The translations under genes were made by a program, and so were the position numbers. Positions 9,283 to 17,427 of a DNA stretch of 51,291 bases are shown in pieces. Below the pieces are notes generated by a model. It did no database searches and was not told the origin of the DNA. It saw only the letters and a list, made by a program, of their open reading frames with translations. Every line of letters starts with the position of its first letter. Position 1 is the first letter of the stretch. Source of the DNA: Saprospiraceae bacterium (GTDB lineage Bacteria; Bacteroidota; Bacteroidia; Chitinophagales; Saprospiraceae); contig JAHDFP010000023.1 in assembly GCA_020628095.1 (NCBI GenBank), positions 1-51,291 on the forward strand. Direction: 5' to 3'.

Positions 9283-9967
9283 TATACCTGCTTAAGAATG
9301 TCTTGTAATCTTTGTCCATATCCTCAAAGGTCGCTCTGTCTATCTCCTTGTTTCCGTACCATACATAATCAAAAATATGCGACATCTTGGAGAATGCCGT
9401 GCTTACCTCAGTACCTCGCAATTCCCTATTGTAATTTCTATTGGTTTTTTCTGGTTTCCATTTGATCATATTCTTCTCAGATAGTATCTGGAGTACGCGC
9501 AAGAATCTCATGCGTAGTGCGACGCGGTAATTTCCTTCGGCCATGGCCACGCCAAAGGCCGATATGGTATCTATCTCCTCGATATCTTCTATATAATCTG
9601 GAATGTCTGATGGGTTTATCTTTTTTTCTATCTCTACATTGGAGAAAACAAAGTACAGTATTGCTATAACTAAAATTGCTATTATCGAAAAAGCAATTAT
9701 CTGACCTATATGACCAAGAAACGGAAGATCTAATTTGTTATTCTTCTTCTTTTTCTTCTTCTTGTCTTCTTCTGTCTTGTCTTTTTCCCGCTCTTTTGGT
9801 CTGAGAGTTTTCTTGGTTCTTTCTAAGTCAAGAGACTCCCTTAGCTCTAAGAACTTTTCGCTGCTAATGACACTAACGGTATTATATGTGGTATCATTTG
9901 ATAGACCTTTTTGCATTGGTGAGATCATCAAGATAGTTAATAGAAGCTTGACCAATAATAATCTCAT
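9275..9967 (-). CDS. DUF4129 domain membrane protein
   Basis: 230 aa. N-terminal signal or membrane segment, then a highly charged stretch (residues 55-78) containing a run of Lys, a membrane helix (about 87-109), and a C-terminal helical domain (YRVALRMRFLRVLQILSEKNMI ... FDYVWYGNKEIDRATF) that matches DUF4129. The start overlaps the stop of the SpoIIM-like gene in an ATGA, and its end overlaps DUF4350 by 8 bases, so these are translationally coupled. In other bacteria DUF4129 occurs next to MoxR/DUF58 or transglutaminase-like genes; its molecular role is not established. Confidence 0.8.
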   Translation of the reverse strand: MRLLLVKLLLTILMISPMQKGLSNDTTYNTVSVISSEKFLELRESLDLERTKKTLRPKEREKDKTEEDKKKKKKKNNKLDLPFLGHIGQIIAFSIIAILVIAILYFVFSNVEIEKKINPSDIPDYIEDIEEIDTISAFGVAMAEGNYRVALRMRFLRVLQILSEKNMIKWKPEKTNRNYNRELRGTEVSTAFSKMSHIFDYVWYGNKEIDRATFEDMDKDYKTFLSRYNV

Positions 9968-11805
9968 CTTTTGGATATGTTAAGGTGTGATCCAAAATTT
10001 TCTAGTCGCTTATATAGGTCACTGGAAGTGAATTTGATTTTTTGGCTCTGATATACATTGCTGAAAAAATGGTACGATAGCACTAAAAAGAACGATATAC
10101 AAATCCAGTTAAGAATGGACTGGATATATGAATGATTAAGTACGGCATTATCAAAGACATCATGCCATGATACAAAATCACTTAAGTAACTAATTATAGG
10201 AGATGACTGGAACATGCTTATAACTAGCGCCAATAATAATAACAAGAAATAAATAAGCAAATAACTGGAGAAGCCTTTGAAACAATATTGGTAAGATTTT
10301 TTTATGACCACTAATATATTCTCATCATTATCAAAAATATTTTCAATCATGATAAAATAGAGATGAGGTGGAAGTATAAGCCATGTCAGAAAATATAGTG
10401 GAGACTCCAAAATGGCCAATGGTGAATAGAATAAAACAGTTATCAAAAAAGCCTTTAGATAGTACTGTTTAAATATTTTTAGTTTATCACGAATGGAGAG
10501 ATTTTTACCCTTCGTAATCATACGGATAACAACAATGATATATGATATCAGTAAGGTGTAAAGAAGGAAAAACACAAGCCCTCCTTGACTATATTGGAAC
10601 TGATCTGTACCACTTAGTACTTGTGCTTGTTCTGTGCCCGTTGTAGGGACATCTCTATATTGGAATATAATATATACTGCTGGAATGACGATGAGCAATG
10701 TATAGAAGATAATATGCTTGAGAATACTAGCGAAATTATATCGAAACTCAGCTAAGGCATCACCTAAGGACTCAGTCATTGTTTTATACCTCTCTTTGAT
10801 GATATTGTTTTCTTCCTGATATGTCGGATGTATCGTGTAATCTATGGTCGACATATTCTTCCACCTATAATAGATCGGGTAGATAATCCACATAGTAATG
10901 ATGAGTAGCGCGGATAACAATATAATGCTCAATCTGATCAGGTCAGGTAACTCCGTCAGCCGCGTTACATAAGACTCTAGTATACCTGCAATAACAAAAA
11001 GCGGTATCGTGCCTATAATAAGTCTCAGCGCACGCAATGATGACACCTGTAGAGAGACAAATCTATCATGTGTTTTGGGAAAAAGTAAACCATTGCCTAG
11101 GACGATGCCTGCGCCACCTGCAATGATAATGGCGGATATCTCTATAGTACCATGTATCCATATAGTAAGAAAAGAAGTCCAGAACAAATCCTTGGTTGCA
11201 AAGAAACATTGAAATGCACCCAGCATGATACCATTTTGTAATAGTACCAATAGAGTAGCCACTGAGCCAAACAAACCAAATACAAACGCCAGAAACGAAA
11301 CTCGTATGTTATTAGTGGTAATCATGAGCGTCATACTGACCTTATCTTCGTCCTTATAGACGGCCATAGGGTCACCCTTCTCAATGTTATCCAGCGTCAT
11401 ATCCACATAGTCATCACCGAGAATGAGTCTGGGGAATTCGTTGTCTTGCAGGGTGGATATGACACCAATTACAACGGCAACAGAAAAGACAATTAGAGAT
11501 ACTATGAGAGCTTTTCTGGAATTATATATTTCTTGCGGAAGTATATGCGCGAAAAAATTATAGACCTTAGAAAATCTGAACTTTTCTTTTTGTACACGCA
11601 TAGAGTCGAATACATCCTGCGTAAGATTATTAAGGTATACGCGGACGGTCCTATTAGGGAAAAAAGTTCGTGCATAAGATAAATCGCTCGATACTTTTAT
11701 AAATAGGTCATGTAATTGGTCCGCGTCTTTGACGGGCTTTTTGAGGAGCTGTTCTAAGGCGATCCAATCTTTCTGATTTTTATCAATAAATTGCGTTTCT
11801 GTCAA
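9964..11805 (-). CDS. SpoIIM-like (stage II sporulation protein M family) membrane protein
   Basis: 613 aa, about twice the length of a minimal SpoIIM protein. The first ~330 residues carry the SpoIIM-like core: a cytoplasmic helical N-terminus, a helix near 100-120, and the conserved polytopic block FVFGLFGSVATLLVLLQNG ... FLTIWIHGTIEISAIIIAGGAG. The second half (about 350-570) adds six or so further membrane helices and ends in a polar tail. In this non-sporulating phylum the gene heads a conserved operon with DUF4129, DUF4350, MoxR and DUF58, and is divergent from RDD genes. In Bacillus SpoIIM is part of a peptidoglycan-degrading complex; a comparable wall or envelope role here is inference. 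First gene of its operon; the 129 bases to the divergent RDD start must hold both promoters. Confidence 0.85.
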   Translation of the reverse strand: MTETQFIDKNQKDWIALEQLLKKPVKDADQLHDLFIKVSSDLSYARTFFPNRTVRVYLNNLTQDVFDSMRVQKEKFRFSKVYNFFAHILPQEIYNSRKALIVSLIVFSVAVVIGVISTLQDNEFPRLILGDDYVDMTLDNIEKGDPMAVYKDEDKVSMTLMITTNNIRVSFLAFVFGLFGSVATLLVLLQNGIMLGAFQCFFATKDLFWTSFLTIWIHGTIEISAIIIAGGAGIVLGNGLLFPKTHDRFVSLQVSSLRALRLIIGTIPLFVIAGILESYVTRLTELPDLIRLSIILLSALLIITMWIIYPIYYRWKNMSTIDYTIHPTYQEENNIIKERYKTMTESLGDALAEFRYNFASILKHIIFYTLLIVIPAVYIIFQYRDVPTTGTEQAQVLSGTDQFQYSQGGLVFFLLYTLLISYIIVVIRMITKGKNLSIRDKLKIFKQYYLKAFLITVLFYSPLAILESPLYFLTWLILPPHLYFIMIENIFDNDENILVVIKKSYQYCFKGFSSYLLIYFLLLLLALVISMFQSSPIISYLSDFVSWHDVFDNAVLNHSYIQSILNWICISFFLVLSYHFFSNVYQSQKIKFTSSDLYKRLENFGSHLNISKR

Positions 11806-11934
11806 GAGGTACAGACTTAGCTTATAAAGTTAATCAATTGTATGTAATGTGCATTTTTTCTTGGTTATCAGTTGCTACTGACCTTTGGTGATATATTTTA
11901 TAATTTTACTTGAGATCATTAAAGCCATAATTAC

Positions 11935-12636
11935 TTGAATACAGTAGAAATAACAACCGCCCATAACATTGTTATCCAATCAGAATTAGCCAGCATTCTC
12001 ATTCGCATTTTGGCTTATATAATTGATATTATGGTATTGATTGTATATACACTACTCATATTAGGTATCTCTAATGGTACCATCTTCTATTATATTTTCC
12101 TCCTTCCAGTGTGGGGTTTTTATCACTTTTTTATGGAGGTGCTCAATAATGGTCAGTCTATAGGAAAAAAATTACTTGGTATCAGAGTCGTCACACTCAG
12201 AGGACAGACGCCGAAGTTGGTTGATTTTTTTACCAGGTGGATATTCAGGATGATTGATATTACTTTCACTATAGGTACTATGGCGATTACTCTTATCTCT
12301 TCTTCTGCCAAGAACCAAAGGATGGGTGATGTCCTAGCTCAGACCGTGGTTATAAGACTGCGAAACTCTAATAGAGTATTACTGGAAAGTATTAAGGATA
12401 TCAAGAAAAAGGATGAGTTTCTGTATCCGCGTATCGCATCCTATAATGACCAAGATATGATGCTGCTCAAGCAAAGCCTGCTGAGGTATAGAGAGTTACC
12501 CTCAGAAGCCAATAAAGACATACTTATCAAGATAGCGGACAAGGTGGCCGATTACTTGGATATAGAAAGTCCTAAAGCGGGTATGGAGCGTTTTTTGGAC
12601 CAAGTGCTGTTAGAGTACATAATACTAACACGTTAG
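11935..12636 (+). CDS. RDD family membrane protein (TTG start)
   Basis: 233 aa. An RDD domain occupies residues 18-145: helix 1 with LIRILAYIIDIMVLIVYTLLI, helix 2 in IFYYIFLLPVWGFYHFF, the conserved GQSIGKKLLGIRVVTLRGQTP loop and a third helix. The first arginine-aspartate signature is present as R..D. The start is a TTG at 11935-11937: a stop codon lies five codons upstream, no in-frame ATG occurs before helix 1, and the sequence from TTG (M-NTVEITTAHNIVIQ) matches the usual N-terminus of Bacteroidota RDD proteins. The C-terminal ~85 residues are soluble and helical. Divergent from the SpoIIM/MoxR operon and one base from a second RDD gene. Confidence 0.85.
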   Translation: MNTVEITTAHNIVIQSELASILIRILAYIIDIMVLIVYTLLILGISNGTIFYYIFLLPVWGFYHFFMEVLNNGQSIGKKLLGIRVVTLRGQTPKLVDFFTRWIFRMIDITFTIGTMAITLISSSAKNQRMGDVLAQTVVIRLRNSNRVLLESIKDIKKKDEFLYPRIASYNDQDMMLLKQSLLRYRELPSEANKDILIKIADKVADYLDIESPKAGMERFLDQVLLEYIILTR

Positions 12637-12637
12637 T

Positions 12638-13057
12638 ATGTCCGTAGACCAATTACTCGATTATAGGTTACAAGGTCATATAGAACTAGTGCGAGCTAGT
12701 AGAGAAAAAAGAGCACTCAATTTTTTGATAGACATTATTGCCAGTTTTTTGATGCTGTTCCTCGTGAAGATTTTATTTTATATAGTTATTTCAATATGGT
12801 CTTTGCTTATTATATACTTCCTGTATTATTTCATTGCGGAATCTGTATTTGATGGCAAAACGATAGGTAAGCAATTAACTAAGACAAGAGTCGTCACAAG
12901 GCAAGGTATGAGTCCACAACTCAATGCCTTTTTGGTCAGAACGTTAATCCGATTGACCATTATAGATATTGTAACATTCTATGATAAAGAACCTAAAGGA
13001 TGGCATGATGTGGTATCTAAAACTATCGTCATAGATGAGGTCCAAAGCAAATTATAA
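12638..13057 (+). CDS. Short RDD family membrane protein
   Basis: 139 aa. A second RDD domain with little else: helix 1 in ALNFLIDIIASFLMLFLVK, helix 2 in YIVISIWSLLIIYFLYYFI, then FDGKTIGKQLTKTRVVTRQG, the same loop as in the preceding gene. The ATG lies one base after the TAG of the first RDD gene, so the pair is cotranscribed and may form a heteromeric membrane unit; the two are diverged paralogues. RDD proteins are poorly characterised; some have been linked to ion transport. Confidence 0.82.
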   Translation: MSVDQLLDYRLQGHIELVRASREKRALNFLIDIIASFLMLFLVKILFYIVISIWSLLIIYFLYYFIAESVFDGKTIGKQLTKTRVVTRQGMSPQLNAFLVRTLIRLTIIDIVTFYDKEPKGWHDVVSKTIVIDEVQSKL

Positions 13058-13138
13058 TATCCGATGTTACTTCTTTGATTAATTATCCTTTACCTATTTC
13101 TAATAGTACCTTTACAGCTTATCTAAGTCACAACTCTG

Positions 13139-13891
13139 ATGTACATTGCTTTTTTTGATTCTGGGGTAGGAGGATTGTCCGTATTGAATCTAGCGCTCAG
13201 ACGATTACCTAATGAGCGATTCATCTATTTTGCGGATACAGATAATGTGCCTTATGGCATCAAGACTGCGGATCAGATAAGAGAATATGTTCTGGATGCC
13301 ATATCTTATCTCGATGGATATAAGCTGAAAGCACTAGTGGTGGCATGTAATACGGCGACAAGCTCCGTCATAGAGGTACTAAGAGAAAAATATACTTATC
13401 CCATTATCGGAATGGAACCTGCCATCAAGCCTGCATCTCTGGCTACGAATAAAAAAATCTTACTTTTTGCCACCGATTATACCTTACAAGAAGAAAAACT
13501 TAACAGGCTTGCCACCGATCTTGATATTCACGACCGCCTGCACAAAATGTCATTACAGGAGCTGGTGTTGTACGCAGAGTATTTCGATCTCAATAATCCA
13601 GAGATTCCGTTATACCTAGAGAAAAAGTTCGATTCCTTAGACTGGGACGAATATGGGGCGGTAGTGTTGGGTTGTACACATTTTTTATTTTTTAAAGACC
13701 TCATCAAGCGGTATGTCCCAGACCACCAAGCTATAATAGATGGTCATAATGGTACGATCAATCGTCTCATGTCATTGATTAAGGAGGAAAATATCGGTTA
13801 CAACGGTGCAATTAGCTATTTTCAATCTGGAAGAGAAAAACCACATATATACTACGATCATTATCTCAGATATCTAAACGAAACCTTATGA
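13139..13891 (+). CDS. murI: Glutamate racemase
   Basis: 250 aa, normal length. Converts L-glutamate to D-glutamate for peptidoglycan. The fold and catalytic residues are clear: FFDSGVGGLSV (D7, S8), YFADTDNVPYG, VVACNTATSSV with catalytic Cys70, and VLGCTHFLFF with catalytic Cys179 and the following Thr-His. The ATG at 13139 leaves no room for an N-terminal extension, which fits a cytoplasmic enzyme. Its stop overlaps the next lipoprotein start in an ATGA, so the two are coupled. The 81-base gap after the RDD gene makes a separate promoter possible, but I could not place one with confidence. Confidence 0.95.
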   Translation: MYIAFFDSGVGGLSVLNLALRRLPNERFIYFADTDNVPYGIKTADQIREYVLDAISYLDGYKLKALVVACNTATSSVIEVLREKYTYPIIGMEPAIKPASLATNKKILLFATDYTLQEEKLNRLATDLDIHDRLHKMSLQELVLYAEYFDLNNPEIPLYLEKKFDSLDWDEYGAVVLGCTHFLFFKDLIKRYVPDHQAIIDGHNGTINRLMSLIKEENIGYNGAISYFQSGREKPHIYYDHYLRYLNETL

Positions 13892-14985
13892 GAATATCCG
13901 CAGGATTAGTCTTTATAGCCTTATTATTAGCGTCATGTAAAAGCGCACAAAAGCATTATAAGGATGGCAACTATGACAAGGCGTATAATAGTGCACTCAA
14001 GGATATAAAGAAAGGTAAGAAAGATAGAAAAACACGCTCTCTACTAGATCGCTCTTTTGACAAATTGTTATATAATAACAGATCAGAAATCTCTTCTTAT
14101 CTGAACACCAACCAGATAGAAGATATGGAATTCGCTTATCAGCTTAATGACCAATTACTAGCTGAGTATAACGAGGGTAAATTGTATCTGGATGATGACT
14201 TTGATGATAAGATGGATGTCGTTAGTCGGGAAACAGAGGATCTGCGCAATAGTATTGTTACTAATTATCTCGACTTGGCGGACATGCAAATGGAAATCTA
14301 TCAGCAATCTGGAGATAAACTAGCGGCCCAGGAAGCCTGTATTATTGCTAACAAACTAATTAAGGATTATGACGAGAATACAGAAGCGATCCATAACCTA
14401 TATCAGGCGTCCAAAGAAGCAGGTACATTGGTCATCATGGTCCTTACTAATGCGCGTTATGATTATAATAGAGAGATAGATAGAGAATTTAGCAGAATAA
14501 CCAGAGAGTCAGAACAATTTTTAGATGTCGTCTATAATGGCAATGCTCGGGAAGGAGACTGTATTCTTAATATTGATTTTAGGAATATTGTCGAATATGT
14601 CAGGGATAACCAAAGGACAGAAAATTTTACTGAAGAGATAGAAGATGGATATGATATAGAACGGGATACTTCTGGTAGAGAAGTCCGTATACCGAGATAT
14701 AGAACTGTAAGAGGGGAAGTGGTCATCACGGAAAGAGCAACGCAATATGATTGGACTATCAATGTTTTGGTAGATGGTTATAGAGAGTACTGTGATTATA
14801 GAAATCGGAATATTAATATATCAGAGTCGGTTGTAAGAGAATATTATGACATCTCTGGTGATACCAGAGCCATCCCTGACCGCTACCAAACACGCAACCA
14901 AAACTCTACGATAAGGAATGAGGACGAAGTCCTAGAAGACATGATCGAGCAGGCGTATGACCAATTCCGACGATATTACTTTTAG
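13888..14985 (+). CDS. Lipoprotein with TPR-like helical N-terminus
   Basis: 365 aa. Lipobox LLASC (Cys17) follows a signal peptide. Immediately after it KHYKDGNYDKAYNSALKDIKKG has the TPR-like pattern seen in many Bacteroidota lipoproteins. A helical middle (residues 60-180) is followed by a more beta-like, Arg/Asp/Tyr-rich C-terminal half with the repeated alternation of charged and aromatic residues. No named family is recognised. Translationally coupled to glutamate racemase (ATGA overlap), so a cell-wall-related role is possible but not shown. A weak 8-bp hairpin lies just after the stop. Confidence 0.72.
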   Translation: MRISAGLVFIALLLASCKSAQKHYKDGNYDKAYNSALKDIKKGKKDRKTRSLLDRSFDKLLYNNRSEISSYLNTNQIEDMEFAYQLNDQLLAEYNEGKLYLDDDFDDKMDVVSRETEDLRNSIVTNYLDLADMQMEIYQQSGDKLAAQEACIIANKLIKDYDENTEAIHNLYQASKEAGTLVIMVLTNARYDYNREIDREFSRITRESEQFLDVVYNGNAREGDCILNIDFRNIVEYVRDNQRTENFTEEIEDGYDIERDTSGREVRIPRYRTVRGEVVITERATQYDWTINVLVDGYREYCDYRNRNINISESVVREYYDISGDTRAIPDRYQTRNQNSTIRNEDEVLEDMIEQAYDQFRRYYF

Positions 14986-14988
14986 TCC

Positions 14989-15008
14989 TTTGTAGAGTTT
15001 TCTACAAA
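14989..15008 (+). terminator. Short hairpin after the lipoprotein gene
   Basis: TTTGTAGA / TCTACAAA form a perfect 8-bp stem with a GTTT loop, 4 bases after the TAG. It is followed by an AT-rich stretch but no real T run, so it is either a weak terminator or an mRNA 3' end stabiliser. Confidence 0.4.
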
Positions 15009-15078
15009 TTATAAGCAAATTGAATGTTTATACGATTTAATTTATAAAAAATTGATATTCAGTGTTATATGAATATTA

Positions 15079-15107
15079 TTTGGTATAATATGTTAAATCT
15101 AAATTTG
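15079..15107 (+). promoter_or_regulatory. Bacteroidota-type promoter of the candidate ncRNA
   Basis: TTTG at 15079-15082 and TAAATTTG at 15100-15107, separated by 17 bases, match the Bacteroidota -33 / -7 consensus (TTTG ... TAnnTTTG). No coding sequence of useful length follows on this strand, so the promoter probably serves a noncoding RNA. The expected transcription start is near 15113. Confidence 0.6.
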
Positions 15108-15121
15108 TTTTTCTTAGGCAA

Positions 15122-15148
15122 GTAGGGCTTATGTAGGGTCTTGTAGGG
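15122..15148. repeat. Three direct GTAGGG repeats spaced by one helical turn
   Basis: GTAGGG occurs at 15122, 15133 and 15143, with spacings of 11 and 10 bases, so all copies face the same side of the helix. They lie just downstream of the -7 element, at about +10 to +36 of the inferred transcript. They may be protein binding sites on DNA or repeated unpaired motifs in the RNA. Confidence 0.5.
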
Positions 15149-15267
15149 TTTAAGATGCCATAGTTATTAAGACAGATTGTACACTCTCCCATACTTTTGA
15201 TACAAATGTTTAAGGGTGGTTTTTTGCGTTAGTGCAAGAAGCCAGGAACAATTAAGGGTTTAAACAG

Positions 15268-15301
15268 GCTGCATCTAATTCGTTAGGTGCAGCTATTTTT
15301 T
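15268..15301 (+). terminator. Strong intrinsic terminator
   Basis: GCTGCATCTAA pairs with TTAGGTGCAGC (11 bp, one G-U pair) around a TTCG tetraloop, followed by TA and six T on the plus strand. No T run follows on the minus strand, so it does not serve the gene ending at 15345. The nearest plus-strand gene ends 280 bases upstream, which supports an RNA gene between. Confidence 0.8.
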
Positions 15302-15344
15302 GTACGATAAATGTTTAATACCTATGACCTGATTTCTCCTCGTG

Positions 15345-16868
15345 TTAGAGTCCGATTTCTATCCCAATTCCTAATCCCAAAATGCTGTTTTTTTGATCAA
15401 TTACATTGTATAATTCATCATTGATGGATTTCAGATTTTGCCTGAAAGATACCATTAAGTTAGTGCTGATTTTTTCGTTGAGTCTATAGGTAAGGTGAGC
15501 TCCACCCGTTAGATTCAGTTTATTATTAGAGTTAAAGTAATTACGCGCATCTGTTGGATCACTAGATTGATCTAACAGATGACCAGTAAACTTATGACTG
15601 AAATCGTATATCACGCCCATCTCCAGACCATAGCTTATTTTATTGTTTTCTAGCTGATAACCAACAATCAAGGGTATCCCTATAGTCTCGAATTTGTTAT
15701 TAGTGCGCCATGTTTTTTGTTTTATTGTGGTCACAGGAGCGTTCCCATAAGTTCTGGTTGTATCTCCGTTGGCGTTGATGTCTATATTGATCAGTTGATC
15801 TGGTAATATTTGAGTAAAGGTGTCTTTGACCTCATAAGAGAATTTTTCTCTGATTATACCAAACTCAAATCCTGTCTTGACATACATTCCATTTTTATGT
15901 CTGAGTTTGAGATGGACGCCTGCTCTATGGCTCGGCCTATATGCTTGTGTCCTTTTTCTATCTGCGACGTAGGTGCTTACTGCCTCACTATTTTCCATGA
16001 ATTTCAAATAATAATCCGTCGTCCCATAAGTCAGTAAGGAGAAATGGTATTTCTTAGGTCCGTGGTTGTAACATTTGATAGAGTTAGAATTTCTAAAGCA
16101 ATCATCTATCGATGGAATGTTGGCTGTTGGTTTATTTTCGCTGTGGCTACTAATTATATGATCAGCATTCCATTTTTTATCTGGTAAGCCGATGGCAGGG
16201 ATTAGGCTGGATTTTTTTCCAGTAAGGTGTATATTTTCATCAGTGGGTACAATTTCTCTGTTTTCAGTGATCGCCTTACTAGGGACCTGAGCGTCTGTAT
16301 CTGTCTGGAATTGAACATTATTCTGTTTCGTTTCACCTGTCGTCGTCTTTTGATAATTGCTTTGGTTCTGAGCAATGGAGTTTGAAGTTTTTTTGTTTTT
16401 ACGGTTAGCTGTTTCTATTTCTGATACTGCGCTAGCTTCATTTAGACTAGCTTTGTCTTCAGTCTTTGTAAAATTTTGTTGAGTAAGGCTAGATGATTGA
16501 GTTTTAGATTGAGAAGGTGTTTTCTTGGAGTTTGTTATTTCTATATTTTCATGTGAGGACTCTAGAGAAGTTTCATATTCAGTGTAGTTGCTATTGTTTT
16601 GTTTTAGGAAAAAGAACGTTACTAAAGCCAAACTTAAGAGTGCCACAGAGGCGATTCTGATCCCTTTATATCTTTTCCATTGGATCGCTCTCCATACCTT
16701 GTTGCTGTCTATTTTTGATTCGTGATGTCTGATCTTATCAGCAATCTCCGTCGCAAATTCTGATTCTGCCTTATCGGTAATAGCATTCCATAGTGCTTTG
16801 GTGTCTATATCAGTGGAGTGGTTTTCGATCTGGCTTTTGATGAATTTATCTAGTTGATCTTGACCCAT
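15345..16868 (-). CDS. Anti-sigma-like protein predicted to span both membranes (Dma-like)
   Basis: 507 aa with three parts. Residues 1-68 are a charged, helical, presumably cytoplasmic anti-sigma region with an internal duplication: IDTKALWNAI (21-30) and IDSNKVWRAI (53-62). One membrane helix follows (about 70-88, IRIASVALLSLALVTFFFL). Residues 90-255 are a disordered Ser/Thr/Gln/Asn-rich linker. Residues 272-507 are an outer-membrane beta-barrel-like domain with alternating strands (YHFSLLTYGTTDYYLKF, GVHLKLRHKNGMYVKTGFEFG, ISYGLEMGVIYDF) and a C-terminal hydrophobic strand. This architecture matches the dual-membrane-spanning anti-sigma factors reported in Bacteroides. The start overlaps the ECF sigma gene by 19 bases, the standard arrangement for a sigma/anti-sigma pair. 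Function as anti-sigma is inferred; no zinc-binding motif is present. Confidence 0.75.
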   Translation of the reverse strand: MGQDQLDKFIKSQIENHSTDIDTKALWNAITDKAESEFATEIADKIRHHESKIDSNKVWRAIQWKRYKGIRIASVALLSLALVTFFFLKQNNSNYTEYETSLESSHENIEITNSKKTPSQSKTQSSSLTQQNFTKTEDKASLNEASAVSEIETANRKNKKTSNSIAQNQSNYQKTTTGETKQNNVQFQTDTDAQVPSKAITENREIVPTDENIHLTGKKSSLIPAIGLPDKKWNADHIISSHSENKPTANIPSIDDCFRNSNSIKCYNHGPKKYHFSLLTYGTTDYYLKFMENSEAVSTYVADRKRTQAYRPSHRAGVHLKLRHKNGMYVKTGFEFGIIREKFSYEVKDTFTQILPDQLINIDINANGDTTRTYGNAPVTTIKQKTWRTNNKFETIGIPLIVGYQLENNKISYGLEMGVIYDFSHKFTGHLLDQSSDPTDARNYFNSNNKLNLTGGAHLTYRLNEKISTNLMVSFRQNLKSINDELYNVIDQKNSILGLGIGIEIGL

Positions 16869-17416
16869 GATTCTTTACTGTTATGGTTTAACAATTTTTT
16901 TCTTAGAAGTTGCTTTGCTCTGGATAGATTGGACCGGGAAGTCACTTCCTGTATGCCTAGTTTCTCTCCTATTTCTTTGTGGTTATATCCTTCTATCACG
17001 GATAGGTTAAACACTTGTCTGTACCCATCAGGCAGAGTCCTTATGATCGCCATAAGATCATCCACAGACATATTACTGATGGCTTCTGGTGCGACGGATA
17101 CACGATCATTATAGTCCAGAGATAATGATGTGGTCTGAGGTACTTTTTTGTTAAGATTTTTGAGGGCTGTATTGACAGTGACTTTGCGCATCCAGCTTGT
17201 GATAGATCCCTTGTCTGGATCAAAGTTGTGGATGTATTTGAATATTCTTATGAATGAGTCCTGTAATACATCCTGAGCTTTCATTTGATCGCCCATGTAT
17301 CGTAGACATATCGTATACAGAAGGCCAGAAAACCTTTGTACAAGGGCTTTCTGACTTTCTGATTTATTGGCTTTGCAACCAGATATAATATGATTAAGCT
17401 GTTGTTGGTCCGTCAT
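16850..17416 (-). CDS. RNA polymerase ECF sigma factor
   Basis: 188 aa, standard ECF length. Region 2 reads FSGLLYTICLRYMGD ... AQDVLQDSFIRIFKYIHNFDPDKGSITSWMRKVTVNTALKNL, with the core-binding and -10 recognition helices. Region 4 is LPDGYRQVFNLSVIEGYNHKEIGEKLG ... SNLSRAKQLLRKKL, the -35 recognition helix-turn-helix. The gene sits 11 bases after the giant lipoprotein gene and overlaps the anti-sigma-like gene by 19 bases, so the three are likely one operon. Its regulon is unknown; autoregulation is typical for such sigma factors. Confidence 0.94.
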   Translation of the reverse strand: MTDQQQLNHIISGCKANKSESQKALVQRFSGLLYTICLRYMGDQMKAQDVLQDSFIRIFKYIHNFDPDKGSITSWMRKVTVNTALKNLNKKVPQTTSLSLDYNDRVSVAPEAISNMSVDDLMAIIRTLPDGYRQVFNLSVIEGYNHKEIGEKLGIQEVTSRSNLSRAKQLLRKKLLNHNSKESWVKIN

Positions 17417-17427
17417 ATAGGGGTTTC

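Larger units (their letters stand above)
15113..15301 (+). ncRNA. Candidate small noncoding RNA, class unassigned
   Basis: A consensus promoter (15079-15107) and a strong intrinsic terminator (15268-15301) bracket about 190 nt. Every ATG inside is followed within a few codons by a stop. The segment can form at least one further stem: GGTTTTTTGC with GCAAGAAGCC (about 15217-15242, with two G-U pairs), directly before the terminator hairpin. Length and isolation would fit a 6S-like RNA or a regulatory sRNA, but I could not fold the 5' and 3' parts into the closed rod of 6S RNA, so the class stays open. A second TAnnTTTG element (TACTTTTG near 15193) lacks a well spaced -33 and could give a shorter RNA. 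Confidence 0.45.

Noticed and set aside
15113-15301. 6S RNA as a firm assignment for the candidate RNA
   Set aside because: Length fits, but I could not pair the 5' end with the 3' end into the long closed rod with a central bubble.
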